Origin: Burkholderia oklahomensis C6786
Lineage (GTDB): Bacteria > Pseudomonadota > Gammaproteobacteria > Burkholderiales > Burkholderiaceae
Direction: 5' to 3'
Assembly (NCBI RefSeq): GCF_000959365.1
Contig: NZ_CP009555.1
Coordinates: 2,852,001-2,916,000 of the forward strand
Length of the DNA: 64,000 nt
The position numbers and the translations under genes are program-made. Within the stretch, counting starts at the first letter, position 1. Every line of letters starts with the position of its first letter. The notes under the pieces were generated by a model that saw nothing but the letters and a program-made list of their open reading frames with translations, did not search any database and was not told where the DNA came from. This document shows positions 8,594-20,753 of the stretch, one piece after another.

Positions 8594-9890
8594 GGCGTGT
8601 AGTCGTCGTGATGTCGGGGGCTCTCGGCGTGGCGCCGATCGCGGTTCATGTGGATCCGGCAATCGTCCGCCCGCCGGATGCCGAATCGTGTTGCCGGAAG
8701 CGCGGCGCTCGCGCAGGCTTCAGACTCCCGGTATTCGCCGGTAGCGAAGTCGAATCGATTGGATTCGTATCGATCCGTACGCACCGAAATTGGGCCTGAA
8801 GAACTCGATTCTCGGGCGAAGCGCCCGCGTCGAATGCGGTCACATTCAGGTTGCCGCATCCGCGAGACGCGCGGACAGGGGCGCTCATGCGTGCCGATTC
8901 TCGTTCGATCGGCACAGGCGCCAGGCATTTCGTGAGCGCCGGACGCATTGCGCATATCGATCGGCAAGCGGGGCCGCCGCGGACGTAGTATCGCTGCATT
9001 CTGAGCGTGCGGCTTCCTCGGGCTCGATCGTCGCGAGGCGACTTCGGGCGCGAAACCTGAAAGCACGCGTGCGCCGCCCGACGATTTCCTGTTCCTTTCG
9101 CGCGCCGGATGGCCAGGCGGCCGGGACCCGTGCGGCTCGCCGGAAAATACGCGCAAACGCCGTTACTCGCCCAGCGCCATCGGCGGTCGCTCTGGAAACC
9201 CGCTCGGCCTGACGGCAAAACGCCGCCGCCGAGTTCGCGCCGAATGGGTGAGGGTGCGCCTCGTGCCCGTCCGCCGCCGCGACTCGAGCCGACGCCAACG
9301 CCAGTCTAAACAGGCTGCCCGCTGCATATTGTGGCGCTGTGCTTTTTTTGCGATCGATCGTCGAGCCTCTTCAAGACGGCGTTTTGACATTTTTGCTCGA
9401 ATTTCGTCGGCGTCCCGCGCCTGCGGGCAGTCCGGAGCCGAATTGCGGAGCCGAATCCGCCCGCCGAATCGAGACGTGTGAAAGAGCGAAAGGGCGGCGC
9501 AAGCGCCACTCGACGGCATGACGAAATCGGCCGATACGGCGCGAGTCGACCCGCGCCGCTCGCCGCGAACCGCCGCTCCGGCCAATCTTCGCGCCGCCGT
9601 TTCCGAGTCGAACATCCCGATGCAGGCCGTTTCGAGCATGGATTTGCCGCGTTCGGCCATCGGCATTTCGCGCGGCATTTTCCGCTGCTTTTTGCATGCG
9701 TCCGGCCGGCGAACTGCGGACGGCATTGGTCAGGCGCCATATAATGAGCCGAGAATCGACAAAAAACGTCGGCCGAACCCGCGGTGGTTTTTTCTCTGAT
9801 GAGCGTGTCGTCCGACGACCCGCCACGGCGAGCGCTTTTTTCTTTCCGGCGCGACAATGTGATCGTATCCATTCCGAGAAGAGCGTCCCC
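8594..9890. other. 1.3-kb segment with no convincing gene
   Basis: All open frames here are Arg/Ser/Ala-rich, lack ribosome binding sites, overlap each other on both strands and show no recognisable domain. The base composition is slightly lower in GC than the flanks, with several AT-rich stretches (around 9330-9350 and 9755-9800). It presumably holds the promoters of the flanking GNAT and Nudix genes; decayed coding DNA is possible but I cannot recognise any. Confidence 0.5.
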
Positions 9891-10574
9891 TTGATCCGTC
9901 GCCCCATCATCGACCCCGAAGTGCTGCCGATCGAGACGACCGGCGCCGGCCTGCCGGCCGTCCCGCCGCCGTTGCTGACGCCCGAGGGCCTGCGCGAGCG
10001 CTTCGCGCGACCGCTCGAATGGATGCAGGAGCCCGCCGAGGTGCAACTCGTCGAAGGCGTCGATCCGCGCAGCGCGGCCGTGCTCGTGCCGATCGTCATG
10101 CGCGAGCGCGGCTTGACCGTGCTGCTCACGCAGCGCGCCGACCACCTGAACGACCACGCCGGCCAGATCAGCTTTCCGGGCGGGCGCCGCGAGCCCGACG
10201 ATCGCGATGCGAACGCCACCGCGCTGCGCGAGGCGCACGAGGAGATCGCGCTCGCGCGCGAGCACGTCGAATTGCTGGGTGCGCTGCCCGACTATCTGAC
10301 GGGCACCGGCTTTTGCGTGACGCCCGTCGTCGCGCTCGTGCATCCGCCGTTCACGGTGCAGGCGGACACGCTCGAAGTTGCCGAGATCTTCGAGGTGCCG
10401 CTCGATTTCCTGATGAATCCCGTGCATCACCAGGTGCGGGTGTTCCGCTGGGAGGGCGGCGAGCGCCGCTTTTTCGCGATGCCGTATTCGCGCGGACCGG
10501 TCGGCGGCCAGTACTTCATCTGGGGGGCGACGGCCGGCATGCTGCGCAACCTATACCGCTTCCTCGCGGCCTAG
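9891..10574 (+). CDS. Nudix hydrolase, CoA pyrophosphatase type
   Basis: Encodes 227 residues if translation begins at TTG 9891 (IRRPIIDPEVLP), the point where conserved sequence starts; the longer frame to 9696 contains an unlikely Arg-rich leader. The Nudix box is clear: GRREPDDRDANATALREAHEEI. The preceding LLTQRADHLNDHAGQISFPGG matches the NudL/CoAse signature that recognises coenzyme A. The family hydrolyses CoA and derivatives to phosphopantetheine and 3',5'-ADP. The start codon is uncertain; GAGAAGAG lies 8-15 bases upstream of the TTG. Confidence 0.88.
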   Translation: MIRRPIIDPEVLPIETTGAGLPAVPPPLLTPEGLRERFARPLEWMQEPAEVQLVEGVDPRSAAVLVPIVMRERGLTVLLTQRADHLNDHAGQISFPGGRREPDDRDANATALREAHEEIALAREHVELLGALPDYLTGTGFCVTPVVALVHPPFTVQADTLEVAEIFEVPLDFLMNPVHHQVRVFRWEGGERRFFAMPYSRGPVGGQYFIWGATAGMLRNLYRFLAA

Positions 10575-10676
10575 CGGCGGGCGCCGCAATCGACGCACGC
10601 CGCGGGCCATCCGGCGCGTCCGCTGTGCTATCGTTACGCGAAAAATCAATCATCCCAGAACGGCACGGCCCTTCGC

Positions 10677-11615
10677 ATGACTTTCTTCTCGGTTCTCCTT
10701 GCCCTCATCATCGAACAGGTCCGCGCGCTGTCGCCGAGCAATCCGGTCTTCGCGCTGTTTCAGTCCCATGCGGAATCGGCTGCGCACGGCTTCGACGCCG
10801 GCAAGCGGAAGCACGGCGTGCTCGCGTGGCTCGTCGTCGTGCTGCCCTGGGTGCTCGCCGTCGGGCTCGTCTATTTCCTGCTGTACAAGGTGAGCTTCGT
10901 GCTCGCGTTCCTCTGGAACGTCGTCGTCGTGTACTTTACGCTCGGCTTCCGGCAGTTCAGCCATTACTTCACCGACATCCACCTCGCGCTCAACAACGAC
11001 GATGTGCCGCGCGCGCGCGACATCCTGCGCGAATGGACGGGCATCGACACGGTCGACATGCCGGTCGGCGAGATCGTCCGCCATACGCTGATCCATGCGG
11101 TCGTCGCGTCGCACCGCCACGTGTTCGGCGTGTTCTTCTGGTTCGTGCTGCCGGTCGGCCCCGCGGGCGCGGTGCTGTACCGGATCGCCGAATATCTGGC
11201 GCGTAGCTGGTCGGCGCCGGCGGACGACCGCACCGCGGCGTTCTCGACGTTCGCGCAGCGCGCGTTCTTCGTGATCGACTGGGTGCCGGCGCGCCTGACC
11301 GCGCTCGGCTTCGCGATCGTCGGCAACTTCGAGGATGCGATCTACGCGTGGCGCAATCACACGCGCCAGTGGCCCGACCCGAACGATGGCGTGCTGCTCG
11401 CGGCCGGCAGCGGCGCGCTCGGCGCGCGGCTCGCAGGCCCGCTCGCGGAGCCGTCGAGCGTCGATGCGCTGGCGGCCGGCGACAGCGGCCCGATGACCGT
11501 CGGCGACGACTGCACGCCGCGCACGCTGCAGTCGGCCGTCGGCCTCGTGTGGCGCGCGGTGATCCTGTGGATGCTGCTCCTGCTGATGTTGACGATTGCC
11601 GTCTGGGTGTCGTGA
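10677..11615 (+). CDS. CobD/CbiB family membrane protein
   Basis: Encodes 312 residues beginning MTFFSVLLALIIEQVRAL. Hydrophobic segments near residues 1-14, 45-85, 130-170 and the extreme C-terminus (VILWMLLLLMLTIAVWV) make it a multispanning inner-membrane protein. The DVPRARDILREWTG and HTLIHAVVASHRHVFGVFFWF segments match CobD/CbiB-like proteins of beta-proteobacteria. True CobD makes adenosylcobinamide phosphate, but this group is also compared with AmpE, and no other cobalamin gene is nearby, so a cobalamin role is unproven. Terminator follows. Confidence 0.75.
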   Translation: MTFFSVLLALIIEQVRALSPSNPVFALFQSHAESAAHGFDAGKRKHGVLAWLVVVLPWVLAVGLVYFLLYKVSFVLAFLWNVVVVYFTLGFRQFSHYFTDIHLALNNDDVPRARDILREWTGIDTVDMPVGEIVRHTLIHAVVASHRHVFGVFFWFVLPVGPAGAVLYRIAEYLARSWSAPADDRTAAFSTFAQRAFFVIDWVPARLTALGFAIVGNFEDAIYAWRNHTRQWPDPNDGVLLAAGSGALGARLAGPLAEPSSVDALAAGDSGPMTVGDDCTPRTLQSAVGLVWRAVILWMLLLLMLTIAVWVS

Positions 11616-11672
11616 CGCAAAGGCGGGGCGTAGCGCGTTCTTCGTCCGGACCGGCGACGATCGCCTGAGAAA

Positions 11673-11698
11673 GAGCCGGCTTCGAGCCGGCTTTTTTT
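11673..11698 (+). terminator. Terminator after the CobD/CbiB-like gene
   Basis: AGCCGGC-TTCGA-GCCGGCT followed by a T run. Confidence 0.88.
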
Positions 11699-11777
11699 GC
11701 GTCTTCTGTCGCCCGGTGCGGGGTGCGGACGCCCGAATCGGCGCCAGTTGCGCGTAAAGCGGGGGCAAAGCGCGGCG

Positions 11778-12095
11778 TCAGCCGTCGCGCGGGTCGCGGC
11801 TCGCGCCGCAATGCCAGCACGCGGTGAACTGCGCGTCGAGCGTCTCGCCGCAGCGCGCGCAGCGCCACGGCGCCGCGCCGGCGGGCGGCCCGGCCGACGC
11901 CGCCTCGATCAGCCGCCGCGCGAGCGCCTCGTCGCGCTCGTCGTCGAGCCATATCTCGGGCAGGCACGCGTCGATCGGCAGGCCGCCGAGCGCGCCGCCC
12001 GCGAAGCGGTTGTGCAGCTCGCAGCCGACGCCCGCCACGTCGAGTACGTTCGCCCAGTGCTGGGCGGTCGCGAGATTGGGGGCCCTGAAGCGCAT
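11778..12095 (-). CDS. DUF2007 domain protein with C-terminal zinc ribbon
   Basis: Encodes 105 residues from ATG 12095, preceded by GGAGGAGACGCCGCG, a strong ribosome binding site. The N-terminal half (RFRAPNLATAQHWANVLDVAGVGCELHNRFAGGALG) is the DUF2007 signal-transducer-like fold. The C-terminus carries two CxxC pairs (CARCGETL and CWHCG), a rubredoxin-like zinc ribbon. Function unknown. Same strand as rsgA and the M48 protease, 65 bp downstream of rsgA, so probably co-transcribed. Confidence 0.8.
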   Translation of the reverse strand: MRFRAPNLATAQHWANVLDVAGVGCELHNRFAGGALGGLPIDACLPEIWLDDERDEALARRLIEAASAGPPAGAAPWRCARCGETLDAQFTACWHCGASRDPRDG

Positions 12096-12160
12096 CGCGG
12101 CGTCTCCTCCGTGCGTGACGAACGGGCGAGCGGGCGGCTCGCGGCCGCCGGGGCGCCCGG

Positions 12161-13101
12161 CTAGCGGACGATCTGGCTCGCCTCGTGCACGAGCTGCGCA
12201 TACAGCGTGTGGCGCGAGGGCGCGATCTTGCCGTCGGCGACGGCTTCCAGGATCGCACAGCCCGGCTCGTGCAGATGATGACAATTATAGAAACGGCAGT
12301 GCGGCAACAGCGGCCGGAACTCCGGGAACGCGCGCTCGAGGCGGCCTTCCGTCAGATGATAGAGCCCGAACTCCTGGAAGCCGGGCGAATCGATCAGCGC
12401 GCCGCCGCCGTCGAGCGGGTAGAGGCGCGTGAACGTCGTCGTGTGGCGGCCGCTGTTGAGCGCCGCGGAGATCTCGCGCGTCGCCGCCTCGGCGTCGGGC
12501 ACGAGCAGGTTCACGAGCGTCGATTTGCCCATCCCCGACTGGCCGAGCAGGATCGTCGAATGGCCGGCGAGGCGCGGCGCGAGTTGCGCGCGCGCGTCGT
12601 CGGGCGCGCCCTTGATCGACAGCTCGAGCACGTCGTAGCCGAGCGCGCGGTACGGCGCCAAGCGCTCGCGCGCAACCGGCAGCGCGGCTTCGACGTCGAT
12701 CTTGTTCAGCAGGACGATCGGCTTCAGCTCGTTCGCCTCGGCGGCGATCAGCGCGCGGCCGAGCAGGTCTTCGCTGAAGTACGGCTCGGTCGCGAGCACG
12801 ATCAGCAACTGATCGAGATTCGCGGCGAAGAGCTTCGACTTGAACTGGTCGGAGCGGTAAAGCAGGTTGCGCCGCTCGCCGATCTCGACGATCACGCCCT
12901 GGTCGGCCGACGTCCGTTCGTAGACGACGCGGTCGCCGACCGCGACGTCGCTCTTCTTGCCGCGCGGAAAGCACTGCAGCATCGGGCCGCCGTCGGCGGG
13001 CGCGACGATGTAGTGGCGGCCGTGCGCGGCGATCACGCGTCCTTCGACGCGCTCGCCGCCGCGCGCGGCCGCCTTGGCCGGCTGATTCGTCGGCGCGCGC
13101 T

Positions 13102-13105
<4 letters not shown>
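12161..13105 (-). CDS. rsgA: Small ribosomal subunit biogenesis GTPase RsgA
   Basis: Encodes 314 residues. Order of parts: OB domain ([15 protein letters not shown]), circularly permuted GTPase with the G4 motif LLNKIDVE before the G1 loop [10 protein letters not shown] (about residue 187) and G3 [11 protein letters not shown], then the zinc-binding C-terminus [15 protein letters not shown]. RsgA is activated by the 30S subunit and checks late assembly. ATG 13105 overlaps the stop of the M48 protease gene by four bases (ATGA), indicating coupling. The frame stays open far upstream, but that portion is antisense-type noise over the protease. Confidence 0.96.
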
Positions 13106-15092
<1,987 letters not shown>

Positions 15093-15152
15093 GCGGCGGC
15101 CCGCGCGTCGTGGTGCCGGGCTGAGGAGACAGGCGGCGCTGCGCCGCGGCGT

Positions 15153-15773
15153 TCACTTCTGCGCGCGCACCGCGCTCTTCGGCCGGAACGCCGCGCATAC
15201 GGCCGGATTCGTCTCCGCGTAAGGGCCGCCGATCAGGTCGATGCAATACGGCACGGCAGCGAAAATGCCCGGCACCTCGACCTTGCCGTCGTCGCCGCGC
15301 AGCCCTTCGAGCGTTTCCTTGATCGATTTCGGCTGGCCGGGCAGGTTCACGATCAGCGCCGCGTGATCCGCGGTCTCGCGAATCACCGCGACCTGCCGCG
15401 ACAGGATCGCGGTCGGCACGAAATTCAGGCTGATCTGCCGCATCTGCTCGCCGAAGCCCGGCATCTCCTTCGTCGCGACCGCGAGCGTCGCCTCGGGCGT
15501 CACGTCGCGGCGCGCGGGGCCCGTGCCGCCCGTCGTCAGCACGAGGTCGCAGCCGGCCGTGTCGACGAGCTCGACGAGCGTCGCCGAGATCGTCGGCGCG
15601 TCGTCCTGGATGAGCCGCGTCTCGGCCCGCCACGGCGACGCAAGCGCCGACGCGAGCCACTCCTTCAGCGCGGGAATGCCTTTGTCCTCGTACACGCCGC
15701 TGCTCGCGCGATCGCTGATCGACACGAGGCCGATCACGAGTTCGTCGGGATGGTTACGCTTCGTCGTCGTCAT
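15153..15773 (-). CDS. mog: Molybdopterin adenylyltransferase
   Basis: Encodes 206 residues. The MPT-binding region shows [20 protein letters not shown] and [17 protein letters not shown], the Mog/MoaB signatures; length fits Mog rather than MoaB. The enzyme adenylates molybdopterin before MoeA inserts molybdate. It overlaps the end of yjgA by 20 bases and so is likely expressed with it, away from the moaA-mobA-moeA group at 45-48 kb. Confidence 0.93.
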   Translation of the reverse strand: MTTTKRNHPDELVIGLVSISDRASSGVYEDKGIPALKEWLASALASPWRAETRLIQDDAPTISATLVELVDTAGCDLVLTTGGTGPARRDVTPEATLAVATKEMPGFGEQMRQISLNFVPTAILSRQVAVIRETADHAALIVNLPGQPKSIKETLEGLRGDDGKVEVPGIFAAVPYCIDLIGGPYAETNPAVCAAFRPKSAVRAQK

Positions 15774-16362
15774 CGTCGGAAGAAGAGGAGTGATCGGGCG
15801 AATCGTCCGCGTCGCCTGCCGCGCCGCTCGCCGTCTTGATCCACTGGAACAGCTCGCGGAAGTAGCGGGGCGGCTTGCCCTGCTGCGCTTCCCTGCGCGC
15901 GTTGCGGATCAGCATGCGGCCTTCCTGCACGTCGGCGGCCGGATGCTCGTGGATGAACGCGGTCAGCGCGTCGTCGCTCGCGAGCAGCTGCTCGCGGGTG
16001 CGCTCGATCCAGTGCAGGCGCGCCGTCTCGGCCTTGTTGACGCCGCGCTGCGTGTCGAGCGCCGCGCGCAGCGCGGCCGTCTCGTCGGCGGAGAGCGAGC
16101 GCATCACGCGGCCGACGTACTGGATCTGGCGGCGTTTGCCCTCATGATCGGTAATGCGGCGCGCCTCGCGCACGGCTTCGGCGAGATCCTCCGGCATCGG
16201 CATGCGCTTGAACGCATCCTTCGGCAGCTCGACGAGGGCGACGCCCAGTTCCTGCAACGCGTGCATGTCGCGCTTCAATTGGGACTTGCTGGGGCGATCG
16301 TAACCGTGGCCGGCGTCTTCGGCGGCGGGCTCGATCGGTTGGATACGGGTTTTGCGTGTCAT
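15754..16362 (-). CDS. yjgA: Ribosome biogenesis factor YjgA (DUF615)
   Basis: Encodes 202 residues from ATG 16362 ([11 protein letters not shown]); ATG 16371 would add three. The DUF615 core ([25 protein letters not shown] and [13 protein letters not shown]) is present, and the C-terminus ends in an Asp/Ser-rich tail ([11 protein letters not shown]). The family associates with pre-50S particles. The acidic tail gene end overlaps the start of mog. Divergent from pmbA. Confidence 0.92.
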   Translation of the reverse strand: MTRKTRIQPIEPAAEDAGHGYDRPSKSQLKRDMHALQELGVALVELPKDAFKRMPMPEDLAEAVREARRITDHEGKRRQIQYVGRVMRSLSADETAALRAALDTQRGVNKAETARLHWIERTREQLLASDDALTAFIHEHPAADVQEGRMLIRNARREAQQGKPPRYFRELFQWIKTASGAAGDADDSPDHSSSSDDDDDEA

Positions 16363-16506
16363 GGACGGCATTGTATCGCGCCGCGCACCACACGCCGCGC
16401 ACCGCGTTCGCCGACCCGCGTCGCCCGCGCCGGACCTTGCTATGATCGCGGAATACGCACATTTTGAAACACGCGGGCGCCCCGCCCGCCACCGGATACC
16501 ACGACG

Positions 16507-17877
16507 ATGGCTGCAAATCTCGACGCCCAAGCGCACTATTTTCCGCACACGCAGGACGAACTGAAAGAAATCGCGACGGACATCCTCCGGCACGCGAAGG
16601 CGCTCGGCGCGACCGACGCCGCGACCGAAATCTCCGAGGGCGACGGCCTGTCGGTGTCGGTGCGGCGCGGCGAAGTCGAGACGATCGAGCACAACCGCGA
16701 CAAGACGGTCGGCGTGACCGTCTTCATCGGCAAGAAGCGCGGCAACGCGAGCACGTCGGATTTCTCGCCCGCCGCGCTGCAGGACACGGTCGCGGCCGCG
16801 TACAACATCGCGCGCTTCACGGCCGAGGACGACGCGGCGGGGCTCGCCGAAGCCGAGCTGCTCGAAACCGATCCGCGCGATCTCGATCTCTATCATCCAT
16901 GGCGCATCTCGGCCGACGAGGCGGTCGACATCGCGCGCCGCTCGGAGGACGCCGCGTTCGCGGTCAGCCCGCAGATCCGCAATTCGGAGGGCGCGAGCGT
17001 GTCCGCGCAGCACTCGCAGTTCGTGCTCGCGACGTCGCGAGGCTTCCTCGGCGGCTATCCGTACTCGCGCCACTACGTCGCGTGCGCGCCGATCGCGGGC
17101 AGCGGCCGCCACATGCAGCGCGACGACTGGTACACGTCGAAGCGCCGCGCGGACGAGCTCGCGTCGCCCGAGTCGGTCGGCCGCTATGCGGCCGAGCGTG
17201 CGCTCGCGCGGATGGGCGCGCGCCGCCTCGATACGCGCAAGGTGCCCGTGCTGTTCGAGGCGCCGCTCGCGGCGGGCTTGCTCGGCGCGTTCGTGCAGGC
17301 GGTGAGCGGCGGCGCGCTGTATCGCAAGACGTCGTTCCTCGTCGACAGCCTCGGCAAAGAGGTGTTCGCGCCGCACGTGCAGATCGTCGAGGACCCGCAC
17401 GTGCCGCGCGCGATGGGCAGCGCGCCGTTCGACGAGGAAGGCGTTCGCACGCGCGCGCGCAGTGTCGTGAAGGACGGCGTCGTCGAGGGCTATTTCCTGT
17501 CGACGTACTCGGCGCGCAAGCTCGGCACGCAGACGACCGGCAACGCGGGCGGCTCGCACAACATCGCGCTGAAGAGCGCGCGCACGCGGCCGACCGACGA
17601 CTTCGACGCGATGCTGAAGAAGCTCGGCACGGGTCTTCTGCTGACCGAACTGATGGGGCAGGGCGTCAACTACGTGACGGGCGATTATTCGCGCGGCGCG
17701 GCGGGCTTCTGGGTCGAGAACGGCGAGATCCAGTATCCGGTCGAGGAGATCACTGTCGCGAGCACGCTGCAGGAGATGTTCCGCCACATCGTCGCGATTG
17801 GCGCGGATTCGATCGTGCGCGGGACGAAGGCGACGGGCTCGGTGCTCATCGAGCAGATGACGATCGCAGGGCAGTGA
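16507..17877 (+). CDS. pmbA: Metalloprotease PmbA (TldE)
   Basis: Encodes 456 residues of the TldD/PmbA family: [26 protein letters not shown] near the start, [22 protein letters not shown] in the middle, and [30 protein letters not shown] at the end. TldE is the partner of the TldD zinc protease, used in maturation of modified peptides; TldE itself lacks the zinc ligands. No tldD is seen in the window. Confidence 0.95.
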   Translation: MAANLDAQAHYFPHTQDELKEIATDILRHAKALGATDAATEISEGDGLSVSVRRGEVETIEHNRDKTVGVTVFIGKKRGNASTSDFSPAALQDTVAAAYNIARFTAEDDAAGLAEAELLETDPRDLDLYHPWRISADEAVDIARRSEDAAFAVSPQIRNSEGASVSAQHSQFVLATSRGFLGGYPYSRHYVACAPIAGSGRHMQRDDWYTSKRRADELASPESVGRYAAERALARMGARRLDTRKVPVLFEAPLAAGLLGAFVQAVSGGALYRKTSFLVDSLGKEVFAPHVQIVEDPHVPRAMGSAPFDEEGVRTRARSVVKDGVVEGYFLSTYSARKLGTQTTGNAGGSHNIALKSARTRPTDDFDAMLKKLGTGLLLTELMGQGVNYVTGDYSRGAAGFWVENGEIQYPVEEITVASTLQEMFRHIVAIGADSIVRGTKATGSVLIEQMTIAGQ

Positions 17878-17910
17878 GCGCCGCGATCGGTTCGATCGCG
17901 CAAAAGCGAA

Positions 17911-17984
17911 AAGCGCCGCGGCAGGCGGCGCTTCAGAATGCTGACGAACCCCTCGTTTTTCGGAACGAGGGGTTTTGTCTTTTT
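17911..17984. terminator. Tandem terminators between convergent pmbA and folA
   Basis: Two hairpins: AAGCGCCGC/GCGGCGCTT (17911-17933) and an 11-bp perfect stem AACCCCTCGTT/AACGAGGGGTT (17947-17974) with T-rich sequence after and an A pair before. The second can serve both directions. Confidence 0.82.
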
Positions 17985-18030
17985 GGGTGCCCTTGCCGCG
18001 GCGGCGCGTGGACGCGCGCCGCCGCCCGCG

Positions 18031-18534
18031 TCAGCCGGCGCGCTTGCGGCGGTAGACGACGAACGCGTACGTGAAATCGTTCGGCTCCGCCGCGCGATGC
18101 GCGTCGCGCGACACCTCTTCCCATTGCGCGGGATCGGGCGCGGGAAACGACGCGTCTCCTTCGAAGTCCTTGTCGATCTCGGTGACGACCAGCTTGTCCG
18201 CGTGCCGCAGGCCCTCCGCATAGAGCTGCGCGCCGCCGATCAGGAACGCCTCGGCCGCGCCGTCGCGCGCGGCGAGCGCGAGCGCGTCGTCGAGCGACGT
18301 GACCGTGTCGCAGCCGTCGAAGCGCCGCGCGGCGTCGCGCGTGACGACGATGTTGCGGCGACCGGGCAGCGGGCGGCCGATCGATTCGTGCGTCTTGCGG
18401 CCCATGACGATCGGCGCGCCCATCGTCGTGCGCTTGAAGAACGCGAGATCCTCGGGGAGTTTCCACGGAAGTTGGTTGTCGCGGCCGATCACGCCGTTGC
18501 GGGCGCGTGCGACGATCAGGGTCAGCGTCGTCAT
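18031..18534 (-). CDS. folA: Dihydrofolate reductase
   Basis: Encodes 167 residues. Typical DHFR strings: [56 protein letters not shown] and [15 protein letters not shown]. The enzyme makes tetrahydrofolate with NADPH and is the target of trimethoprim. It works with ThyA, encoded 6 kb away on the other strand, which consumes methylene-tetrahydrofolate. Confidence 0.97.
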   Translation of the reverse strand: MTTLTLIVARARNGVIGRDNQLPWKLPEDLAFFKRTTMGAPIVMGRKTHESIGRPLPGRRNIVVTRDAARRFDGCDTVTSLDDALALAARDGAAEAFLIGGAQLYAEGLRHADKLVVTEIDKDFEGDASFPAPDPAQWEEVSRDAHRAAEPNDFTYAFVVYRRKRAG

Positions 18535-18736
18535 GACGGAAAGAAAAGATGCCGGAAGGGCACGATTCTACCGGATCGCACGGCGTGCGATCGCGCCTCG
18601 CTCGCCGTGCCTGCTTCGTTCGGCGGCGCGCGATGGGCGGCGTTTGCACCGCACGTCGGCCCGAATGCTGCTTCGCGCGCGGCATGTGCGGCGGCGGGCA
18701 TCCCGCTCGCCGCGCCGCGTGCGCGGAACGCGCATG

Positions 18737-20674
18737 TCAGGTGCGGTCGGCTTCGTCGTCGTCGTCGGCGGCGGCGGCGCTCGCGCCCGGCCGATGCGCG
18801 GCGCCCCACGACAGCTCGCGCAGCCCGTGCGACACCATCAGCCGATACAGCGTCGCGCGCGACACGCCGAGCTCGGCCGCCGCCTCCGTCAGGCGGTGGC
18901 GATGCCGCAGCAGCGACGCTTCGATCGTCCGGCGCTCGGCGCGCTCGCGCGCCTCGGCGAGCGTCGTCGCCTGGCGCGTCGCGTACGGCGCGAGATCGAG
19001 ATCGGCAGCCGATAGCTGGCGGCCGTCGGACATCACGATCGCGCGCCGGATCCGGTTGATCAGTTCGCGCACGTTGCCGGGCCACTGGTAGTTGTACATC
19101 GCTTCGACCGCGCACGACGTGAAGCCGCGAATCCGGCGCGCGCCGTCGCTCCTGAACCGATGCAGGATGTGATGCGCGAGGATTTCGATGTCCTTGCCGC
19201 GCGCGCGCAGCGGCGGCTCCTCGAGCTTCAGCACGCACAGCCGGTGAAACAGGTCTTCGCGGAAGCGGCCTTCGCGCATCGCGGTTTCGAGATCGACGTG
19301 CGTCGCGGAGATGATCCGCACGTCGACCGCAATCGACTCGTGTCCGCCGAGGCGCTCGATCTTGCCTTCCTGCAGGAAGCGCAGCATGCTCGCCTGGCTT
19401 TCGAGCGGCATGTCGCCGATCTCGTCGAGGAACAGCGCGCCGCCGTCGGCCGCTTCGACACGGCCGATCTTGCGCTGGTTTGCGCCCGTGAACGCGCCGC
19501 GCTCGTAGCCGAATAGCTCGGACTGCAGCAAATGATGCGGAATCGCGCCGCAGTTGATCGCGACGAACGGTGCCTTGCGGCGCTCCGAGCGCTCGTGGAT
19601 CGCGAGCGCGGTCAGCTCCTTGCCGGTGCCGGATTCGCCGGAGATGAACACGGTCGCGTCGGTTGCGGCGACCTTGCGGATCATCCGGAACAGCTGCTGC
19701 ATCGCGTCGCATGCGCCGACCATCTCGTCGCCCGTCGCCTGGGCGACGCCCGCCGCGAAATTCAGATCGCACAGCGCGACCATCCCGTATGCGTGGCCGA
19801 CGAGATAATCGATCGTCGCGTGCGGCGGTGGGCCTTGCGTGTAGTCGAAGCAGTACTGACGAATCAGCCGGCGCACGTCGGGATCGTTGATGCGCGTGTC
19901 GCCCGCGAGTGCGATCCAGCCGACCTGCTGTTGCCGCAGCACCGATTCGACCGTCGGCAGCTCGCGCGGCGCGAAACCGTCGAGATCCGCGATCCCCGCC
20001 TGCGGCTGGTTCGGCTTCACACGACGCGCCGCTTCGTTCGCCGAGTGCGCGACGTGCACGTTCCAGCGCCGTGCGCGCAGATGTTCGACGAGCGTCGTGT
20101 CGGGCGTGCGCGACAGGTAGACGAGCTGGCGCATGGCCGGCTCGTCCGCGGTCGGATCGGTCGATGCGGCCGAGGAATGCGCGGCGTGACCGGGCGGCGT
20201 GCAATCGGAGTAGGGACGGGAGTCGTGCACGATGCACCTCTGCATGGATGTTGTTCGGAACGTGTTGGGAACGTGCGTGCCGATCGCGGCTCGCGGCGCG
20301 TCACGTGCGTTGTCGGGCGCGATGGCCGCGAGTGTCGGCGGATGCGCATCGAGAGTGCGATCGAAGGTGCGATCGAAGCGGGCGCGCGGCGCGGGGATCG
20401 AAGCCGGTCGGCTTGCGCTCGGCTCGCGCGCCGATGCGGCGCGTGCGCAATCGGTCGGGATGGGCTCGTGGCGTCGAGCGCGATATGTGTCGCGCGGCGC
20501 ACGGAAAACGTCAGCGCGCCGGCGGCGTCGTGTCGGCTGACGCAGCCGTGCTGCGTGGTCGTCGGCCGTGCCCGGCCGATCGCCGTCGAGACGATCGAGG
20601 ACGCGCGCGCACGACGCGCGGCGCGCGAATGCGGCGGCTGGCCGAGCGGGTGTCGGCGCGGTTTCCCCGGACAT
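18737..20674 (-). CDS. VpsR-like sigma-54-type activator (AAA+ and Fis HTH)
   Basis: With the start at ATG 20674 (GGGGGA seven bases upstream) the product has 645 residues; conserved sequence begins only at about residue 181 (MRQLVYLSRT, 20134), and ATG 20245 is a third option. The first 180 residues are Arg/Pro/Ala-rich but keep GC-rich third positions. Then come a degenerate receiver-like domain, Walker A GESGTGKE (346-353), the sigma-54 contact loop GAFTGA (393-398), Walker B GALFLDE (412-418) and a C-terminal Fis helix-turn-helix (AAAELGVSRATLYRLM), ending in an acidic tail. It is highly similar to the protein at 23212. Probably the last gene of the operon starting at 22688. Confidence 0.87.
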   Translation of the reverse strand: MSGETAPTPARPAAAFARRASCARVLDRLDGDRPGTADDHAARLRQPTRRRRRADVFRAPRDTYRARRHEPIPTDCARAASAREPSASRPASIPAPRARFDRTFDRTLDAHPPTLAAIAPDNARDAPRAAIGTHVPNTFRTTSMQRCIVHDSRPYSDCTPPGHAAHSSAASTDPTADEPAMRQLVYLSRTPDTTLVEHLRARRWNVHVAHSANEAARRVKPNQPQAGIADLDGFAPRELPTVESVLRQQQVGWIALAGDTRINDPDVRRLIRQYCFDYTQGPPPHATIDYLVGHAYGMVALCDLNFAAGVAQATGDEMVGACDAMQQLFRMIRKVAATDATVFISGESGTGKELTALAIHERSERRKAPFVAINCGAIPHHLLQSELFGYERGAFTGANQRKIGRVEAADGGALFLDEIGDMPLESQASMLRFLQEGKIERLGGHESIAVDVRIISATHVDLETAMREGRFREDLFHRLCVLKLEEPPLRARGKDIEILAHHILHRFRSDGARRIRGFTSCAVEAMYNYQWPGNVRELINRIRRAIVMSDGRQLSAADLDLAPYATRQATTLAEARERAERRTIEASLLRHRHRLTEAAAELGVSRATLYRLMVSHGLRELSWGAAHRPGASAAAADDDDEADRT

Positions 20675-20753
20675 GTCGGTCCCCCGTTGCGCGTCGCGCC
20701 GCGATCATGGCGGCGCGATGCGCATTCACCGGTAAATCGTCGACGGCTGCGTT

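Noticed and set aside
8646..9218. Minus-strand frame of 190 codons in the gene-free region
   Set aside because: No start signal, no domain, Arg/Ser-rich composition and several competing frames in the same stretch.
15754..17787. Minus-strand frame of 677 codons across pmbA and yjgA
   Set aside because: Only the last 202 codons are YjgA; the rest is antisense to pmbA.
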